Of a DNA stretch of 64,000 nucleotides, positions 27,586-36,502 are shown piece after piece. The DNA is from JAIPDZ01 sp034522175. GTDB taxonomy: Bacteria; Desulfobacterota; DSM-4660; Desulfatiglandales; Desulfatiglandaceae. Position 1 is the stretch's first letter, and each line of letters starts with the position of its first letter. The stretch lies in assembly GCA_034522175.1 (NCBI GenBank), contig JAXHLQ010000001.1, positions 2,666,001 to 2,730,000 on the forward strand, given 5' to 3'. Below the pieces are notes generated by a model, which was not told the origin of the DNA, did no database searches, and was given only the letters and a program-made list of their open reading frames with translations. The translations under genes and the position numbers were made by a program.

Positions 27586-28542
27586 TTGTCAATGGATCGA
27601 TTCCACATCAAACGGCTGATACTCATTTTGGGTCTCATCATCGCCCTGTTTATTCTGCCTTCCGCCGTCCCCCGGTTCTATATTTATATTCTCGCACTGA
27701 TCTTTGTCACCGCGCTGTTGGCCATGAGCCTCAATCTGGTGGCCGGTCACGGGGGTTTGTTTCAATTCCACCATGCCGCATTTTATGGGGTGGGCGCCTA
27801 TACCTTTGCCCTGATCCTCACCAAGACCACCCTGCCCGTTTGGGTGGCCTTTGTCGCCGCCCCTCTCATGGCCTCCCTGGCCGGATTGATCATCGGCTGG
27901 TTATGTGTGCGTCTATCCGATCTTTATTTCGGGATGCTTCAAATTGCCCTGGGATCGCTCCTGTGGGCCATCGCATTCAGGTGGTACAGTCTGACCGGAG
28001 GGGATGATGGGATCCACGGCGTTCCGATCCCCGATTTTATTTCTTCCATCAACAGTTCCTACTATTTTATTCTCATCGGCCTGATAGTGTGTCTCATCAT
28101 TTTGTACCTGATTTTGAAATCGCCCTTCGGCATGATCCTTCATGCCATCCGGGATAACCCGGAGCGGTGTCAATCGGTGGGAATCAACGTGAGGCGCCAT
28201 AAGCTCGCGGGGATTGTCATCGCCACCTTTTTTGCCGGGATCGCCGGGTTTTTTTTCGTGATTGTGGAGGGATCGGTTTTTCCGGACCTTCTGTTCTGGG
28301 TGCTTTCCTTGGAGATCTTTATCATGTGCCTTCTCGGGGGATGGTTTACCTTTGCAGGGCCCATCCTTGGGGCCGCGATCATGGTTTCGCTGAGAACGTT
28401 TGTGGGCACCTATACGGAATACTGGACCCTGATTGTGGGGATCATTCTGATCCTGTTGATTTTCTTTCTCCCCGAAGGGGTAATGGGGTTTATTCTGGAA
28501 AAAACCAAGGGACAAAACCGAATGGTGCCACCCGGGGAGTGA
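27586..28542 (+). CDS. Liv-type ABC transporter permease, LivM family
   Basis: 318 residues, polytopic. Typical motifs: LALSLNLVAG-type segment (LAMSLNLVAGHGGLFQFHHAAFYGVGAY is spread over residues 46-73) and a C-terminal EAA-like loop around LLGGWFTFAGPILGAA. TTG at 27586 is preferred because GGAAGGG ends 8 bp upstream; ATG at 27592 is the alternative. It partners with the LivH protein. Confidence 0.92.
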   Translation: MSMDRFHIKRLILILGLIIALFILPSAVPRFYIYILALIFVTALLAMSLNLVAGHGGLFQFHHAAFYGVGAYTFALILTKTTLPVWVAFVAAPLMASLAGLIIGWLCVRLSDLYFGMLQIALGSLLWAIAFRWYSLTGGDDGIHGVPIPDFISSINSSYYFILIGLIVCLIILYLILKSPFGMILHAIRDNPERCQSVGINVRRHKLAGIVIATFFAGIAGFFFVIVEGSVFPDLLFWVLSLEIFIMCLLGGWFTFAGPILGAAIMVSLRTFVGTYTEYWTLIVGIILILLIFFLPEGVMGFILEKTKGQNRMVPPGE

Positions 28543-28545
28543 ACG

Positions 28546-29292
28546 ATGCTGCGTGTGGAGTCCGTAACCAAGACGTTTGACGGGTTTATGGCGGTGAACG
28601 AGGCGGCCCTGACCGTGGATGCCGGCGAGATTGTTGCGGTCATCGGCCCGAACGGGGCAGGCAAAACCACACTGTTTCGGCTCATCACCGGGCATCTCAA
28701 ACCGGACCAAGGGCGCATCCTGTTTAAGGGAGAAGATGTCGCGGGCCAGCCACCTCATCATATCTGCCGCAAGGGGATGAGTCTTTCTTTTCAGGTGGTC
28801 AATATCTTTCATCGCATGACCGTATTTGAAAACGTTCAGGTGGCGGTATTGTCCCACCAAAAGAAAAGCTACCGGCTTTTTTCACCTGCACGTCATCACG
28901 GTATCCACTCCACCGAGGAGATACTGGAAAATGTCGGACTGGCCGACAAGGCAGACAGGGTCTGCGGTGCCCTCTCCCACGGCGAGCAGAAGGTCCTTGA
29001 AATCGCCATCGCCCTGGGGAACCGCCCTGAGTTGCTGATCATGGATGAGCCCACGGCCGGGATGTCCCCTGAAGAGACATCGGTCACCATTGATCTGATC
29101 CATCATCTTACCGGTGATATGGGACTGACGATTCTCTTTTGCGAACATGACATGGAACTGGTCTTCAACGTGGCCCACCGCATCATGGTCATGCAGCAGG
29201 GACGTTCCATTATTGAGGCCGAGCCGGATGAGGTGAAAAACAACCTTCAGGTTCAGGAAGCCTATCTTGGAGGCGGTGCAAGCGATGCTTGA
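28546..29292 (+). CDS. Liv-type ABC transporter ATPase, LivG family
   Basis: 248 residues. Walker A GPNGAGKTT (about 31-39), signature-type motif LSHGEQKVLEIAIAL (slightly altered LSGGE), Walker B LLIMDEPTAGM and the C-terminal LivG extension. It starts 3 bp after livM and overlaps livF by 8 bp. It drives import by ATP hydrolysis with the LivF subunit. Confidence 0.93.
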   Translation: MLRVESVTKTFDGFMAVNEAALTVDAGEIVAVIGPNGAGKTTLFRLITGHLKPDQGRILFKGEDVAGQPPHHICRKGMSLSFQVVNIFHRMTVFENVQVAVLSHQKKSYRLFSPARHHGIHSTEEILENVGLADKADRVCGALSHGEQKVLEIAIALGNRPELLIMDEPTAGMSPEETSVTIDLIHHLTGDMGLTILFCEHDMELVFNVAHRIMVMQQGRSIIEAEPDEVKNNLQVQEAYLGGGASDA

Positions 29293-29983
29293 GGTAAAAG
29301 GCATTCACACCTATTATGGGCTGAGCCATATTCTCTTCGATGTGAGCCTGACGGTCGCGGCGGGTGAGATTGTCACGCTGTTGGGACGCAATGGGGCGGG
29401 CAAGAGCACGACCATGAAGAGCGTCATCGGCCTGACCCCACCCCGTCAGGGTTCTATAGTATTCAAGGAGAAGCCCATCGTTGGGAGAAAGCCCTATCAG
29501 CTGGCGCGGATGGGTATGGGCTATGTACCGGATGATCGACGGGTCTTCGCCGATCTGAGTGTCGGCGACAATCTTGATATTTCAGCGCGGGGAGAAAAAG
29601 ACGCGGACAGCTGGACCGTGGAAGGCGTCTACGCGTTTTTCCCCGCCCTCAGGCATATTCACGACCGTAAGGCCGGGTTGTTAAGTGGCGGGGAGCAGCA
29701 GATGCTGACCATCGCCCGGGCGTTGATGACCAATCCCGAGTTTCTGCTGTTGGATGAGCCCACCGAAGGGTTGGCCCCCATGGTGGTGCAGACGCTGGAA
29801 GAACGGATCAGGAAGCTTAAGGAAAAGGGCCTCACCGTGCTCCTCGCTGAACAGAACCAGAAGGTAGCCTTGCGGATCAGCGACCGCGGATACTTGATTG
29901 ACAACGGCGTCATCCGCTATCACGGAACCATTCAGGACCTACAGGAGAACGAGGAGATGAGGAAGAAGTATTTATTGGTTTAA
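29285..29983 (+). CDS. Liv-type ABC transporter ATPase, LivF family
   Basis: 232 residues. Walker A GRNGAGKST, signature LSGGEQQMLTIARAL, Walker B FLLLDEPTEGL, and the LivF-type end (MRKKYLLV). The ATG at 29285 overlaps the end of livG. Last gene of the first Liv operon. Confidence 0.93.
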   Translation: MLEVKGIHTYYGLSHILFDVSLTVAAGEIVTLLGRNGAGKSTTMKSVIGLTPPRQGSIVFKEKPIVGRKPYQLARMGMGYVPDDRRVFADLSVGDNLDISARGEKDADSWTVEGVYAFFPALRHIHDRKAGLLSGGEQQMLTIARALMTNPEFLLLDEPTEGLAPMVVQTLEERIRKLKEKGLTVLLAEQNQKVALRISDRGYLIDNGVIRYHGTIQDLQENEEMRKKYLLV

Positions 29984-30085
29984 GGTGACTGACTGTCAAT
30001 GCGCCATGTTTCATTCTTGGTTGATTGCCCGGATCGGGTGAAATCGAGCGCTTTTGAATGATTTTCTTTGTTAAGGGAGGAGTAG

Positions 30086-30634
30086 ATGAATCAAAAATAT
30101 GAGAGGGAGAGACAGGAAGCGGACTTTTTTGATGAAGTACCACACGAATTGGATTACCCGCCGGAAAAAGAAAGGGCGTATCGGTTCCGTACGGCCGCTG
30201 AACCAGGTGTCAGTCCGAGGTTGTTCATTTTTGGGTGCGTGGGGGTGGTGATTCTCTTCGGCCTGATGGCATTTTTCTTTTCGGAAAAGTCCGAGGTTTC
30301 AAAAAACGATCTCACACTTCTAAAAAAGAGTCTCGATCGTATCGAGACTCGATTGGGTGAGATGGACATCTTGAATAAACGGATGGATGGTCTCGAAAAG
30401 GAAGTGAAGCATCTGCGGGCATCGGTCGGAAATGCAGTGGCCAATATCGAAAAGGGCCGTGAAACGCCCACCGCGGCGAAGGTCGAAACTGAATATTATA
30501 CCGTTCGCTCCGGCGACAGCCTCTACAATATTGCCAAGAAACACGGTTTGACGGTTGATCGATTAACCCAACTCAACCAATTGAACCCCAAAAAACCGAT
30601 ACAGCCCGGTCAACAGCTTGTGGTTTCCCCATAA
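30086..30634 (+). CDS. Membrane-anchored LysM protein
   Basis: 182 residues: a charged cytoplasmic N-terminus (1-45), one TM (about 46-65, LFIFGCVGVVILFGLMAFFF), a coiled coil (about 72-115) and a C-terminal LysM domain (about 133-180, YYTVRSGDSLYNIAKKHGL..PGQQLVV) that binds peptidoglycan. Orientation implies the LysM lies in the periplasm. TAAGGGAGGAG precedes the start. Likely a cell-envelope organiser; no partner is evident. Confidence 0.85.
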   Translation: MNQKYERERQEADFFDEVPHELDYPPEKERAYRFRTAAEPGVSPRLFIFGCVGVVILFGLMAFFFSEKSEVSKNDLTLLKKSLDRIETRLGEMDILNKRMDGLEKEVKHLRASVGNAVANIEKGRETPTAAKVETEYYTVRSGDSLYNIAKKHGLTVDRLTQLNQLNPKKPIQPGQQLVVSP

Positions 30635-30655
30635 GGATTGCAGCGGGTTCTGTTT

Positions 30656-31591
30656 TTATTTCATTAATCGCTCATCATAGGTTTCCTGAAGCGTCTCCAC
30701 CAGGCGGGTCAGGGTAGAATTCACTGGTGCGGGAATCTTTAATTTTTCCCCTTCTCTTACGATGGCACCGTTTATGAATCTCACCTCCGTCGGTTTTTTG
30801 GCCAGAACATCCTGCAGCATGGAGGCCACATTGTCCGCGGTGGCCCGGCATACGTGGATCACCCGCTTAAGGGGGTCTTCATAGGGGAGCCGGATGTCTT
30901 TGGCTTTGACAATCTCAACCGCCTCGGCCACGGCCATTTCCATGAGGGTTTTTGTGCTGGCGATCTCTATAAGGCGTCCGTTTTTGAGTCCGGTAATCGC
31001 GCACAATGCATTGATGCCCACATTGACAATCAATTTACCCCAGATGAGGCCTTCCACTTCATCGGTGGCCTGCGTGTGGAAACCGGCATCCTGAAAGGCT
31101 GCAACCATTTTCTGGATGGAAACCTCGTTTTTCGGGTTTGGTGTGGCCGGCCCAATGAAGGTTTCCCCCTTTCCCGCATGCCGGGCATGTCCAGTTCCTA
31201 TGAGTGTGGCACCCTCTGAAGTGACCCCGCCGAAGACCCGGTCCTTCCCCAGCAGACTCCCGAGCGTCTCTATGTTCCCGAGGCCGTTTTGAAGGGTCAG
31301 GATATCCGCCTCCGGGGGGAGCCAGTCCGCAATTTCCCGGGCCACCGTTTGGGTCTGTGTGGATTTGACACACACAAGGACCACATCGATGGGATCGGAG
31401 ATGGCCGTGGTCACGGCGGGAATGTGAACGCCGGCTTCCTGAGTGAGCCCTTCCATCCGGAGACCGTTTTTGCGGATAAATTCAGCCCGGTCCGCCTTAT
31501 AGTCCAACAGAGTCACCCGATGTCCGGCGCGGGTCAGCCGGACGGAAAAGAGGGTGCCCATGGCGCCGGGACCAATGATTAGAAAATGCAT
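30656..31591 (-). CDS. panE: 2-dehydropantoate 2-reductase
   Basis: 311 residues, the family length. N-terminal Rossmann motif IIGPGAMGTLF for NADPH, VCVKSTQT and LTLQNGLGN, then the ApbA C-terminal helical domain with the catalytic-Lys motif GLIWGKLIVNVGINAL. It reduces ketopantoate to pantoate in pantothenate synthesis. It follows panB with a 52-bp gap containing a small hairpin, forming a panBE operon. Confidence 0.9.
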   Translation of the reverse strand: MHFLIIGPGAMGTLFSVRLTRAGHRVTLLDYKADRAEFIRKNGLRMEGLTQEAGVHIPAVTTAISDPIDVVLVCVKSTQTQTVAREIADWLPPEADILTLQNGLGNIETLGSLLGKDRVFGGVTSEGATLIGTGHARHAGKGETFIGPATPNPKNEVSIQKMVAAFQDAGFHTQATDEVEGLIWGKLIVNVGINALCAITGLKNGRLIEIASTKTLMEMAVAEAVEIVKAKDIRLPYEDPLKRVIHVCRATADNVASMLQDVLAKKPTEVRFINGAIVREGEKLKIPAPVNSTLTRLVETLQETYDERLMK

Positions 31592-31599
31592 ACCTTTTC

Positions 31600-31635
31600 T
31601 CTTTGCGTCTTTGCGTGAGTCCCGCCGTGGCGGGA
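31600..31635 (-). repeat. ACGCAAAG repeat and small hairpin between panB and panE
   Basis: On the minus strand TCCCGCC and GGCGGGA form a short hairpin (31620-31635), followed by tandem GACGCAAAG-like units (31600-31618). These resemble the dispersed repeat at 11612. It may lower downstream expression or be a neutral dispersed element. Confidence 0.4.
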
Positions 31636-31643
31636 TTGGCTTT

Positions 31644-32477
31644 TTACATTTTGTCGGCTTCTTCGGCCTTCATGCTGAAGCTGTGCTCGGGTCCTGGGAA
31701 TACCTCCTCCTCCACTTCTTTACGGTATTGAACCAGGGCCTCACGCACCATGGGGGCCAGGTTGACGTACTGTTTGACCATCTTCGGCGTAAACCGTTCA
31801 AAAAGGCCCACCAGATCATGATAAACCAGGACCTGTCCGTCGCAATCTTTTCCGGCCCCAATGCCGATGGTCGGTATGTTGAGCGTTTCCGTGATCCTGG
31901 CGGACACCACATCCGGGATGCACTCGAGGACAATCATAAAGGCGCCGGCCTTTTCCAGTTCCCGTGCGGATTCAACCAGTTCCCTGGCGCCCTCGGCATC
32001 TTTGCCCTGGACCTTGAAGCCGCTCAGTTTGGTGGCCGTCTGCGGGGTGAGCCCGATATGGGCGCATACGGGAATCCCGGCGGTAACGATGGCCTTTACC
32101 ACGGGGACCATTTCCGTGCCGCCCTCCAGTTTTACTGCGGCACATCCCGCCTCCTTGATAAAACGGCCCGCATTGGCGACCGCGTTCTCCGGACTCACCT
32201 GATAGGACATGAAGGGCATGTCGCCGATCACAAAGCTGTGCGCGGCCCCACGGACCACGGCCTTCGAGTGATGGAGCATTTCATCCATGGTGACCGGGAC
32301 CGTGCCGTCATAACCGAGAACCACCATGGCCAGGGAGTCACCGACCAGGATGGCATCGATCTCTGCCTGGTCCACGAGGCTGGCGGTAGGATAGTCATAG
32401 GCCGTCATCATGGAGATCTTTTCACTTTTTTCCTTTTTCTTCACAAAATCACTGATGGTCACTTTTTTCCGTTCCAT
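31644..32477 (-). CDS. panB: 3-methyl-2-oxobutanoate hydroxymethyltransferase
   Basis: 277 residues. The TIM-barrel sequence begins TISDFVKKKEKSEKISMMTAYDYPTAS (in parts), with the Mg/substrate motifs VGDSLAMVVLGYDGT, GDMPFMSYQ, KLEGG and TIGIGAGKDCDGQ. It transfers a hydroxymethyl group from methylene-THF to 2-oxoisovalerate, the first step to pantothenate. AAGGAGGAAAAAGG precedes the ATG. Its long leader contains a candidate attenuator (32508-32660). Confidence 0.95.
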   Translation of the reverse strand: MERKKVTISDFVKKKEKSEKISMMTAYDYPTASLVDQAEIDAILVGDSLAMVVLGYDGTVPVTMDEMLHHSKAVVRGAAHSFVIGDMPFMSYQVSPENAVANAGRFIKEAGCAAVKLEGGTEMVPVVKAIVTAGIPVCAHIGLTPQTATKLSGFKVQGKDAEGARELVESARELEKAGAFMIVLECIPDVVSARITETLNIPTIGIGAGKDCDGQVLVYHDLVGLFERFTPKMVKQYVNLAPMVREALVQYRKEVEEEVFPGPEHSFSMKAEEADKM

Positions 32478-32507
32478 GTTCCTTTTTCCTCCTTACGGCT
32501 CAAGGCC

Positions 32508-32660
32508 AAAAAAAAGGGCTTCTCGGAAGAACCGAAAGACCCTTCAACGCCAATGATGTGGCCTGTGATGCCGGGCGGGTATCAACGAAGCCCTTTCCCC
32601 TGTGAAGGGTAAGGTCTGTTTTAGCATATTCACCGTCCCGGTCCCGTGTTTCAATCGATC
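32508..32660 (-). promoter_or_regulatory. Candidate transcription attenuator or riboswitch leader of panB
   Basis: Read on the minus strand, an imperfect hairpin (GGGTCTTTCGG with CCGAGAAGCCC) is followed directly by T8 (32515-32508) about 30 nt before panB. Further upstream, AAAGGGCTTC (32596-32587) is an exact complement of the terminator 3' arm plus T-run start (GAAGCCCTTT, 32522-32513), so two exclusive structures are possible. No minus-strand gene lies upstream that this terminator could serve. The ligand, if any, is unknown; I could not match it to a known aptamer. The rest of the 525-bp gap to pilT holds only the pilT promoter. Confidence 0.5.
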
Positions 32661-32882
32661 CAGGCAGTCCCACATCGAAAACATTCATCATGTCCAAACA
32701 GGTCAGATAAAAGCGACAAGCCATCGGGTATCTGTCCGTTATGGATCAGGTCCGCTGAGGCTGTTCTTAGGCGCACCCATATCTGACTGAACCCGCCATG
32801 TCAATGAATTTCTGATAAATTTGTTTTCCATGAGACGAACACACTCCCACCCGCGAAGGACACCACGAACACGATTTTGTGA

Positions 32883-32910
32883 TTGAATCCATAGCCATAC
32901 CGTGTATAAT
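32883..32910 (+). promoter_or_regulatory. Sigma-70 promoter for pilT
   Basis: TTGAAT, a 16-bp spacer and a perfect TATAAT lie about 90 bp upstream of the pilT ATG. Confidence 0.5.
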
Positions 32911-33002
32911 ATTAACGTTTCCCACGCATTGAACAGCGATGCCTTGTGGGGGATTTCCTCGGGCAATCTTTTTTTCATCGGGGTAAGGGAAAAGGTGTTT
33001 TT

Positions 33003-34084
33003 ATGGCACAGATTGATGCATTTTTTAAGCTCATGAATGATCAGGGGGCTTCTGACCTTCACCTGGTCTCCGGACAGCAGCCGGTGCTGCGCATCCAGGG
33101 GGAGATGGAGCGGGTAAAATATAAGGAACTGGACAATGACAGCCTCAAATCCATGCTGTATGAAATCGCCCCCGAGGATAAAGTCAAGGTTTTTGAGGAA
33201 ACAGGGGATGTCGATTTCGCGTATGAAATACCGAACCTGGCACGCTACCGGGCCAACTTTTTCCAGCAGAAATATGGAATCGGCGCGGTGTTCAGAGAGA
33301 TCCCATCCGATATTCTGACCTGTGAGCAGTTGGGGTTGCCTCCGGTAGTTGCGAAGATGGCCTCTCTCCCAAGAGGGCTTGTTCTGGTGACCGGACCCAC
33401 CGGCAGCGGAAAGTCGACGACCCTGGCCGCCATCATTGATGAGGCCAATAAAACCCGAAAGGATCACATCCTCACGGTCGAAGATCCCATTGAGTTTGTC
33501 CACAAAAGCGCCAAAGCCATTGTCAACCACCGGGAAGTGGGGGCGCACACCAATCCTTTGCTGCAGCACTCCGGGGGGCTTTGCGGGAGGATCCGGACAT
33601 CATACTCGTCGGAGAAATGAGGGATTTGGAGACCATTTCTTTGGCCATCGAGGCGTCATCCACAGGGCATCTGGTTTTCGGGACCCTTCATACTACGAGC
33701 GCGGCAAAAACCGTTGACCGGGTTATAGAAGTCTTTCCTGAAAACCAGCAGGAACAGATTCGAAATACCCTTTCCGACGGGCTCCGGGCGGTGGTGGCGC
33801 AGAATCTATTCAAGCGCATCGACAAAAAGGGCCGGGTGGCTGCCCTTGAAATCATGATTGCAACGCCTGCGGTCAGGAACCTGATCCGGGAGGCCAAGAC
33901 CTTCCAGATCCCCTCCATGATCCAGACAGGTAAAAAATTCGGTATGCAGTCATTGGATGATGCCATCATGACTCTCTTGACGAAGAAAATCATCGGTCCG
34001 GATGCGGCTTATGCCAAATGCAATGATAAAGAAAAGTTCCGACCCTATTTGAAGCATCCGCCTGCTGATTTCACGGAAGTGTAA
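33003..34084 (+). CDS. pilT: Type IV pilus retraction ATPase PilT (frameshifted)
   Basis: About 360 residues once repaired. N-terminal PAS-like PilT domain (SDLHLVSGQQPVLRIQGEM), Walker A GPTGSGKST with Lys137, Asp/His boxes, Walker B ILVGEMRDLETI and the PilT C-terminal region. The first frame stops at 33620 after HTNPLLQHSG; the other frame gives FAAALRGALREDPDIILVGE. Adding a base at 33554-33559 (AATCC to AATTCC) gives HTNSFAAALRGALREDPD, as expected for the family. PilT depolymerises pili for twitching. The alternative GTG start at 32946 has no better ribosome site. Confidence 0.88.
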
Positions 34085-34274
34085 ACCCTAACGTTGCATA
34101 AAAGTTGAGTTCAAAACGCTATAGATTAGGTCAGCAGGGGACGATGGGGCATTTTCAAGGGTGAAAGCGTATCGGCCATACGGTGAAGTCTTGAAAATGG
34201 AACAGCGTTTCTTGATGTCCTGATATAGAGTGAGTGAAACGATTTTGGGCCAAAGCTTTATGCAACGTTAGGGT
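34085..34274. mobile_element. 190-bp MITE-like foldback element
   Basis: Terminal inverted repeats: ACCCTAACGTTGCATAAAAG (34085-34104) and, inverted, CTTTATGCAACGTTAGGGT (34256-34274), differing by one A. Inside are nested inverted pairs (CAAAACGCT/AGCGTTT, ATTTTCAAG/CTTGAAAAT, CGTAT/ATACG), so the whole element can fold into one long hairpin. No ORF. It begins immediately after the pilT stop codon and ends just before the pilU ribosome site. Clear target duplication is not visible. Confidence 0.7.
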
Positions 34275-34289
34275 AAAGGAGGTTAAGTC

Positions 34290-35459
34290 ATGCGGCAGCA
34301 ACAGTTGGATTATGTTCTCAACACCATGTTGAATTCCTATGGCGATGCATCAGACCTTAATTTTACAGTGGGCAAGCCGCTTCAGGTGGAAAGTTACGGA
34401 GAATTGAAGCCGGTTGAAATGAAGCCGCCCATCAGGAAACTGACCCCCTTTCAAACGGAATTGCTTGCGCTCAATCTCATCAACGGGGATCGACGGCTGA
34501 CACGTATCCTCTTGACGGAAGGATCGTGTGATACGTCGTACAAACTGGCGGGAAGGGCCCGTTTCAGGGTAAACATCTTTTCGCAGAAGGGCTTTTATTC
34601 AACAGTGATGCGGCAATTGGCAAGGAAGGTCCCCACCATCGAAGAATTGGGCCTGCCCAAGGCATTTTTGAAAATAAGCGAGGAGAGAAACGGCATTGTA
34701 CTGATCACAGGGGCCACCGGGACCGGAAAGACCACTTCGTTGGCCGCCCTCCTCAACCGGATAAACGAATCAAAACCCGTGCACGTGGTGACCCTGGAGG
34801 ATCCAGTGGAGTATGAGCATCCTCAGAAAACGGCCACCTTTAACCAGAGAGAACTGGGTGCTGATTTTGACAGTTTTGCCAGCGGATTGAGGGCCGCATT
34901 GCGCCAGGCCCCCAAGGTGATTCTTGTGGGTGAGATGAGAGACAGGGAAACCGTGGAAATTGCACTTTCCGCCGCGGAAACCGGTCATCTGGTATTGAGT
35001 ACCCTTCATACCGTCGATTCGGGTCAGACCATCAACCGGATCGCGGGCATGTTCGAACAGGAGGAAGAAAGGCAGATCCGAATTCGCCTCGCTGATACCG
35101 TGCGATGGATCGTTTGTCAGCGATTGATGCCCAGAATAGGTGGCGGCAGAGTGGCCGCCTTTGAAATCATGGGCGCAAATTTGCGGGTTAAGGATTCCAT
35201 TCTACATGGGGAGTCCGAAGGAAAGACCTTTTATGAAATCATCGAGGGAAGTCAACCTTTTGGTATGATGACCTTTGACCAGTGTATTTCGGAGCATTAT
35301 GAACAGGGCCTGGTTACCGAGGATATCGCCATGAGTTATGCATCAAGAAAGCCCATTGTCGGACGTGCCATAGATGCGATCAAATCGGCCAAAGGGGAGA
35401 AGACCACCACCATTGAGGATTTGGCCATTGACAAAGAATACGGAAGAACGGGAAGATAA
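34290..35459 (+). CDS. pilU: PilT/PilU-family twitching motility ATPase
   Basis: 389 residues. Walker A GATGTGKTT (Lys147), Walker B VILVGEMRDRETV, HLVLSTLHT His box and a long C-terminal tail typical of PilU-type retraction ATPases. AAAGGAGGTTAAG precedes the ATG. It is the second retraction ATPase after pilT; in other bacteria PilU assists PilT under load. Symbol assigned from position and length, so pilT2 is an alternative. Confidence 0.85.
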   Translation: MRQQQLDYVLNTMLNSYGDASDLNFTVGKPLQVESYGELKPVEMKPPIRKLTPFQTELLALNLINGDRRLTRILLTEGSCDTSYKLAGRARFRVNIFSQKGFYSTVMRQLARKVPTIEELGLPKAFLKISEERNGIVLITGATGTGKTTSLAALLNRINESKPVHVVTLEDPVEYEHPQKTATFNQRELGADFDSFASGLRAALRQAPKVILVGEMRDRETVEIALSAAETGHLVLSTLHTVDSGQTINRIAGMFEQEEERQIRIRLADTVRWIVCQRLMPRIGGGRVAAFEIMGANLRVKDSILHGESEGKTFYEIIEGSQPFGMMTFDQCISEHYEQGLVTEDIAMSYASRKPIVGRAIDAIKSAKGEKTTTIEDLAIDKEYGRTGR

Positions 35460-35491
35460 TAACATCTTTTTTGCAGGCGAGAGGATGTCCT

Positions 35492-36166
35492 ATGGAGATC
35501 GTATGCGAAGGCTGCAGCACAAAGCTGAATGTACCCGATGAAAAAATCCCCGAGGGCCAGCGGGTCAGCATCAAATGCCCCAAGTGTCAACATAAGGTGG
35601 TCATAGACCCTTCGGAAAGGGCGTCACCGGACATGACTCCCCATATGGGCGACTTAGATGAACCCCTTGCCGTCATGGATGAATCGGGCGCGGGTGAAGA
35701 TCTGGGAGGCGACGCGCTTGAATCCTACGGAGAGGACGAGAACCTGGCCCTGGTGCTTGACCCCGATGCGCAGAACCGGAATCGCATTAAGGCGGTGCTC
35801 GATGAGTTGGGGTACCGGTCACTAATGGATGAAGATGCCAAATCGGCATTAAAAAAGATGCGGCTTCACGCCTTTGATGTGGTTTCCCTCTCGGATGGCT
35901 TTGATCAGGTGCCGGTGGAAGAGAGCCCTGTCACGACCTACATCAACAGGCTTTCCATGTCCATCCGGCGGCGCATGTTCCTAATGCTCATCAGCGGGCG
36001 GTTTAAGACCATGGACCGTCTAACCGCCTTTGCCATGAGTGCCAATCTCGTGGTCAACGAAAACGATGTCAACCGTTTAGACCGGATCGTAGGCATGGCC
36101 ATCTCTGATAATAAAAAATTTTATAAGGTATTTACGGACACGCTCAAAGAGATGGGAAGGGCGTGA
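35492..36166 (+). CDS. Zinc-ribbon protein with degenerate receiver-like domain
   Basis: 224 residues from the ATG at 35492 (GAGAGG about 8 bp upstream). The N-terminus has an MJ0042-type zinc ribbon: CEGCSTKLNVPDEKIPEGQR ... CPKC. After an acidic linker (60-95) comes a receiver-like fold (LALVLDPDAQNRNRIKAVLD .. HAFDVVSLSDGF) in which the phospho-Asp position is not convincing. Downstream of pilTU on the same strand; it may regulate pilus retraction (inference). Confidence 0.6.
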   Translation: MEIVCEGCSTKLNVPDEKIPEGQRVSIKCPKCQHKVVIDPSERASPDMTPHMGDLDEPLAVMDESGAGEDLGGDALESYGEDENLALVLDPDAQNRNRIKAVLDELGYRSLMDEDAKSALKKMRLHAFDVVSLSDGFDQVPVEESPVTTYINRLSMSIRRRMFLMLISGRFKTMDRLTAFAMSANLVVNENDVNRLDRIVGMAISDNKKFYKVFTDTLKEMGRA

Positions 36167-36181
36167 GCGGATAAGGGATAA

Positions 36182-36454
36182 ATGGACAGAACAGACCAAT
36201 ATCGACTGAGGATAAGGCATTGTGTAGGCACCATCATCGACGTCCATTCGAGCGTCAGTGATGCGTATGAAAATGAGGAACTGGTCTCCGATTTTGAAGA
36301 ATTGGAAAAGGCCATTGATGTATTGGACATGAGTCTGGTCTCTGAAGGGGATATTCTCATGGTGGAGCAGGCCACCAATGCGCTTTTGATGCAGTTTAAG
36401 ACCCTTTTCGAGACCGGGATGTTTGGCACTGTTTACGGGCACGCGTCCAGCTGA
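36182..36454 (+). CDS. Small helical protein of unknown function
   Basis: 90 residues, mainly acidic helices (DFEELEKAIDVLDMSL). It lies 15 bp after the zinc-ribbon gene and looks co-transcribed with it and pilTU. No family recognised. Confidence 0.55.
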   Translation: MDRTDQYRLRIRHCVGTIIDVHSSVSDAYENEELVSDFEELEKAIDVLDMSLVSEGDILMVEQATNALLMQFKTLFETGMFGTVYGHASS

Positions 36455-36502
36455 CGACCGGCGGGGGAAAAAGCCGGTGGTATTTTTCGGCTGTTCCACC
36501 TC

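Noticed and set aside
27589..28860. Minus-strand frames opposite the Liv permease and ATPase genes
   Set aside because: Antisense shadows of genes with clear families.
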